From assembly GCF_949628215.1 (NCBI RefSeq), contig NC_134276.1:12055690-12119689 (forward strand): 64,000 bases of DNA, given 5' to 3'. Origin of the DNA: Phalacrocorax aristotelis (Eukaryota; Chordata; Aves; Suliformes; Phalacrocoracidae). The position numbers and the translations under genes are program-made. The notes beneath the pieces were generated by a model, which was not told the origin of the DNA, ran no database searches, and saw only the letters and a program-made list of their open reading frames with translations. Below, in pieces: positions 51,087 to 63,000 of the stretch. Each line of letters starts with the position of its first letter. Within the stretch, counting starts at the first letter, position 1.

Positions 51087-54000
51087 GTATGTCTGTATTT
51101 TTGCACGTTGTGTATTTCATTTAATGATGTAAACATAATTTAGGAAAATTAACTGAAATACTTATTTCATGTAAACTAAATTTCAGGGTCATAATAATAT
51201 TGTGTATTAGGTTTGTATGTAGTTTGTGAATGATTTTCCTTTTTGTCTACTACTAAGTACATATTTTGCTTGTGATACCTCCTCTGTTGTTAGATTCACT
51301 TTGGCCTCTGTTCCAGAACCTCTGCTTCCCTGCCAGCTTCGTGGTATCCACCATTTTTATTTAGCTGTGAGCATGCTGTTGTCTCTCTTCTGCTGATGTG
51401 TCACTTGTGTAAGGATTCAAACCTCTTACAGTGTTCCAGGTATTTTCACAGTGATCAGGCAGAAGAAATAAGACAACTACTGCTAATACAGAACTTCACG
51501 GCCTTCCACTAGATGAACTGAATTGCTACAATATGTCATAGAATCATAGAATGGTTTGGGTTGGAAGGGGCATTAAAGATCATCTAGTTCCAACACCCCT
51601 GCCATGAGCAGGGACACCGTCCACTAGACCAGGTTGCTCAAAGCCCCATCCAGCCTAGCCTTGAACACTTGCAGGGATGGGGCATCCACAACTTCTCTGG
51701 GGCAAGCTGTTCCAGGGCCTCACCACCTCCATAGCTCTAAATGCTTTACATACTGCTCCTTTCAGAATGTCTGAGTACCTTTGTGTTCTTCAGAACATCT
51801 GTTGATCATCTCATCTTTCTTCCATTTCTGTTCTTACGTTAGAATGCAGGACTATTTCTCCATTTCTCCTCTTACTCTGTTCTTAGCCTTCCTCTGCTTT
51901 GTCCTACATTAGCTGTTCAGGTCTTTCACATCTTCAAACAATACACAACTTGAAGATATACTAATCTTTCGTGCCTCTTGGGCTTTTTTCTTGATATGTT
52001 TTTCTCTTTAACAAAGAGAGCTTTACTGACAAAGTGGAAAACAAAAGCTTAGTAAACAGACTTTAATTTATCAGTGTAGTTGCTGATTTTCTTTAAACCA
52101 TGTTGCATTGTAATAGGGGTCTTTAATAAATTATTCTGTTGTATTTTTGGAGGGAAGGATATTCCAAGCAGTATTTCCATTTTGTTTATCTGTTGTGTGT
52201 TGGTCTTTGGACTTCAACTGAAACATTTAACTAAGATTAAATTTATTGTTTAAATAATTATTTTTGGAAAAATGTAACAGTAACTTTGAAGTGTTTTCTG
52301 AACAGAATGCTAATGGAATAGTAGATGAAATAGAAAGCTGAAATGAGGGTAGAGTATGTTGTGGAAAGACATTTTGAAAAAATATTGTGCTTTTTTTAAG
52401 TTGCTGACAAAACATAAATGCTATTTCTACAGGTTAGAGAGCAACAGAAGTATATCGCCTTGCAGATAAGACAGAAAGTAAAGCAGAGGAGAGAAGAACG
52501 ACTACATCAGTTAGAGGAGGCACTGAGAGCTGAATGGCAGGAAGCACAGGACCAAAAGATGAAAGCCTTAGAAAAACTGTATTTATCAAGCTTAAGAGCA
52601 ATTGGTGAGGGTCACCGACAAGCCAAGGAGAACGTAAGTAGAACAGCTTAACATTGTTGTCAGGGAAATTCCTGATGTTCTAGAAGTACCAAGACTGCGA
52701 TTTGGTTTTTTCACGTTCTTGACCTTGCAGTCCTAATACCTAAACTGACAGTTTTTTAAGAATGGAAACTTCTTAAGAATGTTTATGTACTTTTTTGCAG
52801 ATATCTTTCCACAAGATCAAGATTAAATGGTCTAGCAGGCCCATCTGCCAAGGCTTTTGCTGTGCAAACTCTTAAAGTTATTTTGTTTATGTTAGATTGT
52901 ACACATACATGATATTGTATGATTGTACTTAACTAAATTGCACATGGTGAATCATTTGTCTCCAGTGTGCCAGTAATATAGTAACTTTTTTTCTCTATTG
53001 TGTAACAGTATCTGTTCTGTGGTTAAGAAAATACACTTAACTTTTTTTTCTTCAGTGCTCAAGTGACATAGAAAGTTTTGGTAAGGGCTTCAAAGGCCAT
53101 CGCCTAGACTGCAAACTGGTGTCACTTCTTACTTCTGCACCTATAAACTATTTTCACTTTCTTAAAAATCCTATAACTTGTGTAGGCTCTCTTCTGAGAG
53201 ATCATTGAGGTTGTTGGGTAGAAATTTTCCAGAGATATGACTCTGAACCAGGTTTATAGAAATCAACAGTGCCACAAATTTCTTGCATGAATTTTGCAGA
53301 CTAGCTGACCTGAATTGGTCAGGCTTTTTAACCCACGTCAGACAGCATTATACTTTTCCATATCTCAGTGTCACTAAATCAACTTCTTTGTAAAGTCCTT
53401 TCCGGTGCTAGGGTGGATGAGTTTGTGGAAAACTGTGGTACTGATGCCATAGGAACAGAGAACTAATCATAAAGAAATGTTGGTCTTGATACATGACTGT
53501 TGTAATTAATGACTGAAACGCAGTAACATGCTTTCTCTGTACAGTTTAGTCAGCATTTGCTGAAATGTGTAAGTATATTTATATTACCCTCTTTATCAAA
53601 GATGCAGAGAGAAGCTAAGGTTTCCACATCAATATTTGGTTACATTGGCTGAAGAGTGTGGCAAATTTGCTGCTGCTGGTGGTAGAGAAAAAGAGAATAA
53701 AGAAGATAGCAGAGAAGGAAAAGTTAATTTGAAATATCACACTGATAGTATGAGAAGTAAATAAAATCCTGTATTAAATGCTTGCAATATTTTATTGTTA
53801 AGGAGCCTGACTTAGAAGCTCTGGCAAAGCAAGCAGAGGAAAGGAAACAAAGAGCAGAGAAGAGACATAGAAGAGCCCTGAAGGAGCAGAAGTACCAAAA
53901 AGAAAAATTACTTCATGAGCAAGCTCGGTATGCCTAGTTTCATTAAGCATAAAATGCATTTTACAGTGTTACAAGGTGAAAGGTAAAAATATTGATGCTT

Positions 54001-57000
54001 CTTGCGTGGAGTTTTTAAATCTTGAAATTTTATGGGTTAGAGAATTAATGCTTGTGGACAAAGCTTGTGGACTTTGATAAGAATTGTAGTTTTAAAACCA
54101 AGACAAAAATGTAAAGTGTACGAGCTGGCCTTGTAGGCTCTCAGGGAGTGGGGGGGCCTTTCATGTCTATATTGCTGTTTTCAGTTTGGATTGCTGGTTT
54201 ACAGCTCTTCAGTGACGTATGAAATGAAATGTTCTCAGGCCAGTTCCTGATGGAGAGTCACCCACTTGAAAAAAGGACCTATTGCATTTGTTGTGGTCTT
54301 CCTTCTCAGTGGGTTTTTTTAAAGCAGATTGGATTAAGCTTGAGCTGGCATGAAAAGTGAGCTGTGTACTCTTGGGGAGTAGTTGTGCCTGAGTAGAGCT
54401 GAGACCTATTGGTTAAATACTTATTTTTTTCCACACTTGAGCAATTAGAATATGTTGAAGTGATGCAGTGTTTTCTGAAAACTTCAGTGAAAAGCAGGTA
54501 TTTTGCTTTGTTCTTTAGAAAAATGTGTATATTCATATTTTTACATTACTTCAAGAAATTAATTTTCCAGTGTTGCCTTCCAGTGTAAGTTCTGTTGACT
54601 TTCAGTGTGCTTGCCCATCCCTATCTCCTACCCGTTCAATTCAGGTACATCTGAATATGTTTAATTTTAGGTTTGCCTTTTATTTTGTACAGTGCTGTAA
54701 TTGTTGTTTGAATAATTTTCCTTCTCTTTTGTGTTTGTTTTTTCCTGTTTTGTTTTGTTGTGTATTGGTTTTTTTTTTCTTTTCCCCAAGACGAACAAAC
54801 GCACGTAAACATGCTCTGGAAGTGGAAAGACAAAGAGCAGCCAAAGTTGCAAGCCTGCCACCTCCTCCACCACGTCCTCTTGAGGTATATATCCATGATG
54901 CGATAGTGATCACAGCTTCAGGGTACCTTATAATGTAATGATTTACTTATAGGTCTGACTTCTCACAACAGGATAGCTGAATTGCTGTTTACATACAAGG
55001 AGAGTTTTTCAGCAAAATTAAAATTATGTATTAGCAGACTCTTAGTACTAAGCTTTGGTATTTGTTTATTTGTGATCTCTGTTATGTGTGGATTTATTTT
55101 CTTGTCATCTGAGATCTTATTTTTGTGGTTCATGTGTTTTTTAATCTTTGTCATGATCTCATTTTCATTTAATAGCCACAGTGGTATTAAACCCTACAAT
55201 GATCTTTCTCAGCAGGTGCACACTACCTCAGCCTTCTGTAATAACGATCCACTAGTAGCGTTTTGTTTAGTTCTGTAATAAAGATAGTTCTACCTTTAAA
55301 AACCATATTTTTAATTCTATGCTGTATTCCTTTTAGGGGGCAACTTTGTACCTCCTTCATGTTTCTTGGATTTCAGAGAGATTGTGCACAGGCATAGAAG
55401 TTACTGTAGAATTGCAGATCTGAACTGCAGGAAGAACATGCATTTTTTTTCTTTGGAGTTAACTTTTAGTAAATTCAACAGAACTTCATAATGCAGAGTT
55501 TAAGTTGCCTTGTGTGTTGTTGTGCCCTTTCAGACCATCAGGTTCGGGGATATTCAGACCACTGACAAGAAAAGAAAGGATTAAAGTATACTAGTCCTCG
55601 GAGCTAGTGAAGTTATCGGAGCTTTTCCCAGCTACATCCAGCATATTATGTGTAGGTTAGTGTGTTGGAGGATACGGGTTTGGTACTGATGAATCTGAAG
55701 AAACTGGGTAAGGTTTGACCTTCCCAGTTCAGAAAGATTAGGAGTGCCTATATACTTTCATTTATATCCCTTAGTACCTACTTCTCTGTAGGTATCTTCG
55801 CTGGCTGCCCAAGGGTTCTCTTATTGTGGTAGTTCGCAGAATCACAGGTTGGAAGGGACCTCAGGGATCATCTAGTCCAACCTTTCTGGGAAGAGCAGAG
55901 TCTAAACAAGATGGCCCGGCACCCTGTCCAGACAACTCTTGAAGGTGTCCAACGTGGCCGAGTCAACCACTTCCCTGGGGAGATTATTCCAATGGGTGAC
56001 TGTCCTCACTGAAAAACTTCCCTCTCGCATCCAATCAGAATCTCCCCAAGAGCAACTTGTGTCCATTCCCCCTTGTCCTCTCCATGGGACTCCGTGTAAA
56101 AAGGGAGTTTCCATCTTCTTTGTAGCTACCCCTCAAGTACTGGTACATGGTGATGAGATCCCCTCTGAGCCTCCTTTTCTCAAGGCTGAACAAACCCAGT
56201 TCTCCCAGCCTATCCCTCATATGGCAGCTTCCCAATCCTTTGATCATCTTGGTGGCCCTTCTCTGGACCCCTTCCAGCCTGTCCACATCCTTTTTCTATA
56301 GAGGGGACCAGAGCTGTACACAGTACTCCAGGTGTGGCCTGACAAGCGCTGAGTAGAGCAGGGTAATGACTTCTTTCTCTCTGCTGGCGATGCCCTTTTT
56401 GATGCAACCCAGCATCGTGTCGGCCTTCTTGGCCGCAGCAGCACACTGTTCGCTCATGTTGAGCTTCCTGTCCACCAGCACCCCCAGGTCCCTTTCCACA
56501 GAGCTGCTCTCCAGCCGGGTGCATCCCAGTCTGTGCTGCACTCCTGGATTATGTTTTCCCAGGTGCATGACCTTACACTTGTCCTTGTTGAACTTCATAA
56601 GGGTCTTGCTGGCCCAGTCTTCCAGCCTATCCAGATCTTCCTGCAGAGCAGCTCTCCCTTCTGGAGTGTCTACTTCCCCACTCAACTTGGTGTCACCAGC
56701 AACCTTCATCAGGCTACACTTGATGCCGTTATCCAGATCACTTATAAAGATATTGAATAACATTGGGCCCAATATCGATCCCTGGGGGACTCCACTTGTG
56801 ACAGGTTGCCAGTTTGAGAAAGAGCTATTTACCACCACCCTTTGGGTGCGGCCTGTCAGCCAGTTCCCCACCGACTGCACAGACCACTTGTCTAGGCCAC
56901 AATACATCAATTTCTCCAGGAGGAGACTATGGGGGACCGTATCAAAGGCCTTGGAGAAGTCCACGTAGACAATGTCCACCGCCTGCCCCATGTCAACCAG

Positions 57001-60000
57001 GTAAGTCACTTTGTCATAGAAGGCCACCAGGTTTGTCAAGCACGATCTGCCCTTAGTGAAGCCATGTTGGCTTTTCCCAGTCACATGCTTCATTTGACTT
57101 GTGATGGCCCCCAGGAGGATTCGTTCCATAACTTTCCCAGGGACTGAAGTAAGGCTGATGGGCCTATAGTTACCTGGATCTTCCCTCGGGGCCTTCTTGT
57201 AGATAGGGGTAACATTTGCCTTCCTCCAGTCCTCTGGGACATCCGCCGTTCTCTGTGACTTCTCAAAGATTATGGAGAGTGGCCTTGCAATGATGTCAGC
57301 CAGCTCTCTCAACACCCTTGGGTGGATGGTGTCAGGGCCCATCGATTTGTGGGTGCCAAGCTCCTGTAGTAATTCATGTACTAACTCTTCCTTCGCCGAT
57401 GGTGGGTCGGTGTTTGGTTCTCTTTGGTTTTCTTATTGTGGTAGTTGGATATGAGTGAGGATTAAAGCAAGCGTTGTAAGGGAGTAGTAAAGTTTGGGGT
57501 TATTTCTGGTGAAGTATATGCAATACTGGAATTTAAAACAGATGAAAGAAGGTACTGTGTGGTACAGTTCAGGTAAATTCAAACACTGCTGTTCTGCTCT
57601 ACGTTGTTCAATGTGACATGTTCCTGGTGTATCTGCTGTGGAGCAGATGAAGGCTGTATCAGTTAAAACTTTTGACTCTTAATTTCCTGGTTTTCAGATG
57701 CTTGTGTTGGTCAGTTTGACATTGCTGGAAAAGCATGAGATGCTGCAGCATTATGTTGCTTTCTATTAAAAAAAAAAAGTTTGTAACTGGTGACCGAAAG
57801 TCAGCCACAGTTAACGTGCGTATTTGTAGATGGTATAACAGCTAAGAAGATGCAGTACTGTGTAACACTTTTCATCTAAACAGCCTCAGTAATGCATCCC
57901 TCTTTCCATTTTACAAATGCAGATTTTCCTTCTTAGTTTTTAGTCTTTTCACCAGGACAGGTAAGAAGACTTTGTTCAGGCTCCCCCAGGTACAATTTCT
58001 GGTGCAATTGCATTTACAGTTGTTTTGGATGACAGGTCTGGGTCAGTACCCTGTTTAAGTATTGCAGAATTATAACTTCTTTTCCTGAAACTCTACAATT
58101 TAATGCATTTCCACCCATGAACAAATGTCCTTTACTCACCTTTTCAGCAAACATGATTGTAGCTGTTTTTAGTAGAGTTTGCAAACATCTGGATTTTCTA
58201 CAATATGTGGGTTTTGTTTCTTTAAAGAAGTCCATGCTCTTGTAATGGCAAATTGAATCAACAGTTCAGTAGACGTATTGGATTTTTGTCGAGGAAAGAG
58301 ATTGCATTGCATTGTTTAACTATAGCACAGTGTGTCAGTTTGATACATGTGAAGTCTAGCTGACTTTGAGCCTTTTTCCTAGTTTTCATATCTGTATGGA
58401 TTTTAATCCTTTAGTCATAGGCTGACGTTGCTGGGATGGCACAGGGTGAAAAATTAAGTTATTTTCTTGGAGAATGACTGGGTGCTGTGTACTGCATGGG
58501 GTAAATGCTAAGTAATTGAAAGATCAGAGATGATTAGAGCTGTGGTTTATTCCTAGTTCTGTATAGAGGGAGAAGACAAAAGATGTTAACTGTCAGTTTC
58601 AGGGCGGGTGAAATCTGGGGCTTTGTCTTGCAAATGCATTACTCAAAAGGCACTGGATTTGAATTGCTTGACTTTAAATCCTGTGAATTACAGCAAATTA
58701 CAAGGTCATCTGCATAAGCATGCTTATTTTCTTGAACAATTTACATAACGAGCTTATTAAGCATAACTATAATCATAATCTGATGCTCTGTTGCAATAAC
58801 AGTTGAATAAAATTTCATAAAATGGAGCTAGGGCAGTGTTCACCGCAGGATTGCTTAGAATATAAGAAACGTTTTCTGAAGATGATCCTATTGTTACTTA
58901 GTTGCAAAAGAATTGTTTTTACTCTAGATGTATTGTCATAATCAAGTTTAATTCTCAGAAGGATGGCTTTTAGGAATTGATGCCTTATTTAGTTAGACCA
59001 ACTGTTAAGTTACTTAATTGAAGTTAAACTGTAAACACCATTCTATTGACAAGTGTCACAGAGTTCTTGTGAACTTATTTTTTTTATATGATCTGTAAGA
59101 TTTTATGTAACGAAAATACAACCTAAAAATGTTACTAGACTTGCTTGAGTATTCATAACATTTGTAGAGTTGTTTGGGGGTTTTTGTTTGGTTATTTTGG
59201 GTTTTTTGGGTTTATTTTAATTTCATGATACATTGCTGCTCCAGTTTTGCCAGATTTGAGTGTAGAATTATTTACTTTTTTTTTTTTTAAGAAAAAAACA
59301 GAAGTGGGGGGAGGGAGGAATTGTAAACCTTTTGATGGAAGTATGGATTGATTCTTAACTGCAGTGGTTTAATGTTACAAGTATTACTTTTTTCCAACCT
59401 AAATTGCTTTTGACATTAATTGGAAAATTGCATAATTCTCACATCTTCCCAGCTTTTGAATAAAACTCTGGAGATTTGATTGATTAAATGTAATTGTTAA
59501 TTGCTGATCTGTTATTATTACATTTTCCTAAGTAATTCAGAAGACTGAGGTTTATTTATAGATTCTGAAAGTAACACAGTATAGGTCAAGCAGTCAGTGA
59601 TCTGGCTAACGAGATTTAGGCGTGGGACTTCTCTGTTTTCAGAGCTATAGTCAGTATTTACAAGCATTTTGGTTAATGCTGTTACAATTACTATGATTTA
59701 TTGATTAAGAAAGTTGGTAATTTTAAAACAGCATTATCATGTACAAATAAAAGTGAAAATCTTGATGGCAGGCTTTTATTTGTACATCTCTTTTTCCTTC
59801 TTCCTACTACAATAACATGCATTTGCTTAAGAACTATAAAATGGGCTACTGAAATTCTGTTGGTAAGGCTAAAACTAGTTGCAAATCATGATTTTAATTT
59901 AAAGACTTTCTACAGTCTTTATAAAATAGCAAGAGATAATAAATACAGAAATTTTGTATGCCTCATCTTACGTTGAGATAAATTTAAGATATTCCCAAGA

Positions 60001-63000
60001 CTTAATACTGCTCTTTGTGAATGTGCATTTGTTTACGGTCATGTTAGTTTTAAACCACTCGGACTATGAAACTTGCTGGTTTAGTTAATGTGGATAAAAA
60101 TCCTTTTTTAAGGAAAGTCTAGGGAAGAGGAAGCTGAGGGAAAATGAATGGAGCAGATGTTTGTAGTACCTGCCTTTTTACTTCTGAATGCTGCGTTACC
60201 TGACCTGTCTGCCTCACTACCGAGAACATCAGGCTGAGGCAAAGAAGAGGGAGGGGCTGGTTGCTTGGTGTTCAAACTCTTTCAGGCAAGGGTTGAAATG
60301 TGGTAGTGTACCCAAAACTTGTCAAAAAAATCCTCTTTGTTATATGAATAGACACTTTTCAGTGAAGTTATGGAAAGCGGTCTTTTCTCTGGTCAGCTAA
60401 TAAATTGGACATAATGGGTTCTGAGTTTTGTAAAGGAAGTGTACTTGAGAAGTGTTATTGTGCTGTTAGGTATGATTATACTGTGGATCTGTGGTTGCCC
60501 TGCTTTGAGGTGAATGTGACAGCTGTTGTAAGTGGGATTTGTATTAGTACATTAAACTCAAGTGCTTTTAAATTAAGGTAATGCTTTTGAAACATGAAGG
60601 TAGAGCTCTCTGATGAATGTCAATTTGTATGGAGGAGTCTGCCTTAGGCTGTTAGATGCTCTCAGTTGTTAAGGCCTCTAGATCTGCCTTGTGCTGATGT
60701 GATTTATTAATTACTAAATGTATATAAAGTTTTAAACAGCAGTATTTTCAGGAGAGAATTTAGGGGGTGGTTTTCTTTTAATACTAATTTAAGTGTACAG
60801 ATCACTTATATGCTGTTTAGTTGCTTCACTAAAGTTCCTGTTCTCCGATACAGCTGTACTTGTGCTTTTCTTCCTAGAATTTTGAAGTGAAGAAGACTCC
60901 TGCAGTGAAGCCCTACGGAGCTGACAACTTTTCTGTTACACGTTACCATATTTTTGAACCTTACGTGGACAGAGAAGTGGATGGAGAGCAGGTGATAAAC
61001 TCCAAGTATTTGTGATACATGCTTCCATATATCTATCTTTGAATTGCGTACAGCATCTGGATATCACCAGTTCAGTTTTCTAGGACATGTTTAAAAATAT
61101 GAACTTGTATAAAGCAGCCATCACAGAACTTACTAATCAGAATCTTAGACGGGGAAACTTACAAGGCCCGTTATGTGCTCAGTCACTTGTGGGATCACAC
61201 CTGACAGTCTTTCCCACATGAACAGACCTCTGTAAGGAGGTGAGTTCACAAGACTGGCATAACATTAGGACACCCAAATCTTCTGCTTTGTGCCTTATGT
61301 TAAATAAGTAGTTGCAGTTGCCCTACTTCTTTCTCTTCCCCTCTTTTAGCTATGTTTTCCCAGTCATTACCTCATATTTGTGTTCATCTGCTTGTGCAGT
61401 CAATGGTTTCAGCTTGCCAAAATGGCAAAACTCTAATTTTGGGAAAAATAACAGTGAATAGATTTTTGCCAAATGGAGAAGTTTACCATACACTCAGACA
61501 AAGGTCACAGTCAGATCTGAAGAGAGGAGGACTTGGAAAAGTGAGAGATGGAGCAAGAGCTTAGCTTTTAGAGCTGGTCTTTGAATTAAGGTAATGCTAT
61601 TGAAAAGTTAACTAAACAGCAGTTTGGTTTATTAGTCATGTGAGACCCCAGTCTAAGCTCTTGTTCTGAATCAGCCTCTTTTAGACTAGAAAAGCACTCT
61701 CAAAAAATTTGTTTTTGTGAATGTTTTCTTCAGTGCATTCATGAAGTTTTCATTCATGAAGTTTTAGGTTTTCTTAACATTTGAAGGACTAGGCCTAAGC
61801 AATAAGAGGTATGCTGTAGCTTGCTCAGCTTTGTAATGGAAAATTCCAGAATGTTAATCTTTGTAGCCTTACTTCTGTACAATGATTATTTTTTTTTAAA
61901 TTTTCATGTGTCAGTAAGATTTTTCTTATTTAAAAATTGCAGATTGTTTCTGGTTTTGCAAATGAGAATGAAAACCTTCTGGATTTATTACACATACCCC
62001 ACTCCTTGTTCAAAACAAAGCCATGAGGGTAGAAGTAGTCAATCTGAAATATCAGCTGTATTATTCATTTTACCTTGTATTGTAAGGAAAAATAACCACT
62101 CTGTTATAACAAATAAATCATACAAATGTTTGTTCCTGGTAGAGTTTGAAACTAAACACTTTGACACCTACACTTACGGAATATGTAAATATGTGGGGGT
62201 TGTCTTTTTTTTTCCCCAAAGGTAAAAAACTAGTTTGGTCCTGCTTGCAACCAAAAATTATGAACCTTCAAGGGTATTCATATGGCAGTGTATGTTTTCT
62301 TTTTAAGTGCTTTTGCTACAGAATTATTCATTTATTTATTGTTACATATGCTTTAAACTACCACAAAGAACTTCATCGACTAAACTATTGATTGACTGCC
62401 AGCCAGATGCTCGGTTAGCTGCTGAAGAAGAAGGGAAGCGTTTGGAGGAACTACACAGAGAGGCAGAGAGGGAGAGAAGAGAGCAGCTTGAAAAGGCACA
62501 TCTCAGAGGAAGTCACGCCTTGAGGAAGGTCCATTTGGCTCAGGTAGGTAAAGTAGTTCTGCCTGTTTTTAATGTCAAAATGACCAGTGTTGAGTAAGTT
62601 GTACACAGCTGATTAGTAAAGGAATTATAGTTACAGGAGGAAAATTGGTGGAGTAAACGGAGTTTTCAGAACGCGCTTGAAAACCATCAAACTTTTATTT
62701 TGGCTATCTGGAAGGAGGTAGAATGAAAGCACAGAGATTAAGACCAACCTTTAGAAGAACATCCTGTAATTTTTGTTATCTTCATGTTTGACCAGCTATT
62801 AACCAATTGATAATAACAAAACAGTTTATCTTGAATCAGTGATGTTAGTTGGAGTTGCTTATTCTGTGCTTCAAGGGAAAAAAATTTAAAGGAGGCAACA
62901 ATCTCTTTTTATTTTTGGAAAACTTCAAAGTTTTTACTTAACAGACTGAGGTTCTGTTACTGTATAATTCTGGAAATACTGCAATTGTTTCCTTTAAGAA

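Larger units (their letters stand above)
54885..60877 (+). other. CEP295: CEP295 intron 5 (largest in the window)
   Basis: The intron is 5,993 bp with GT-AG ends. It holds the 1.6 kb CR1 copy 6 with its duplication (55819-57446), G/T-rich simple sequence near 59170-59220, and a poly-T around 59277-59289. No other exon or RNA gene is recognisable. Confidence 0.85.

Noticed and set aside
54525..54938. 137-codon frame spanning a CEP295 exon
   Set aside because: It is the exon at 54791-54884 read through the flanking intron on both sides; only the exon part is real.
56366..56968. 200-codon plus-strand frame
   Set aside because: Antisense of the CR1 copy 6 reverse transcriptase.
62307..62597. 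96-codon frame over a CEP295 exon
   Set aside because: Intron read-through around the real exon 62403-62543.
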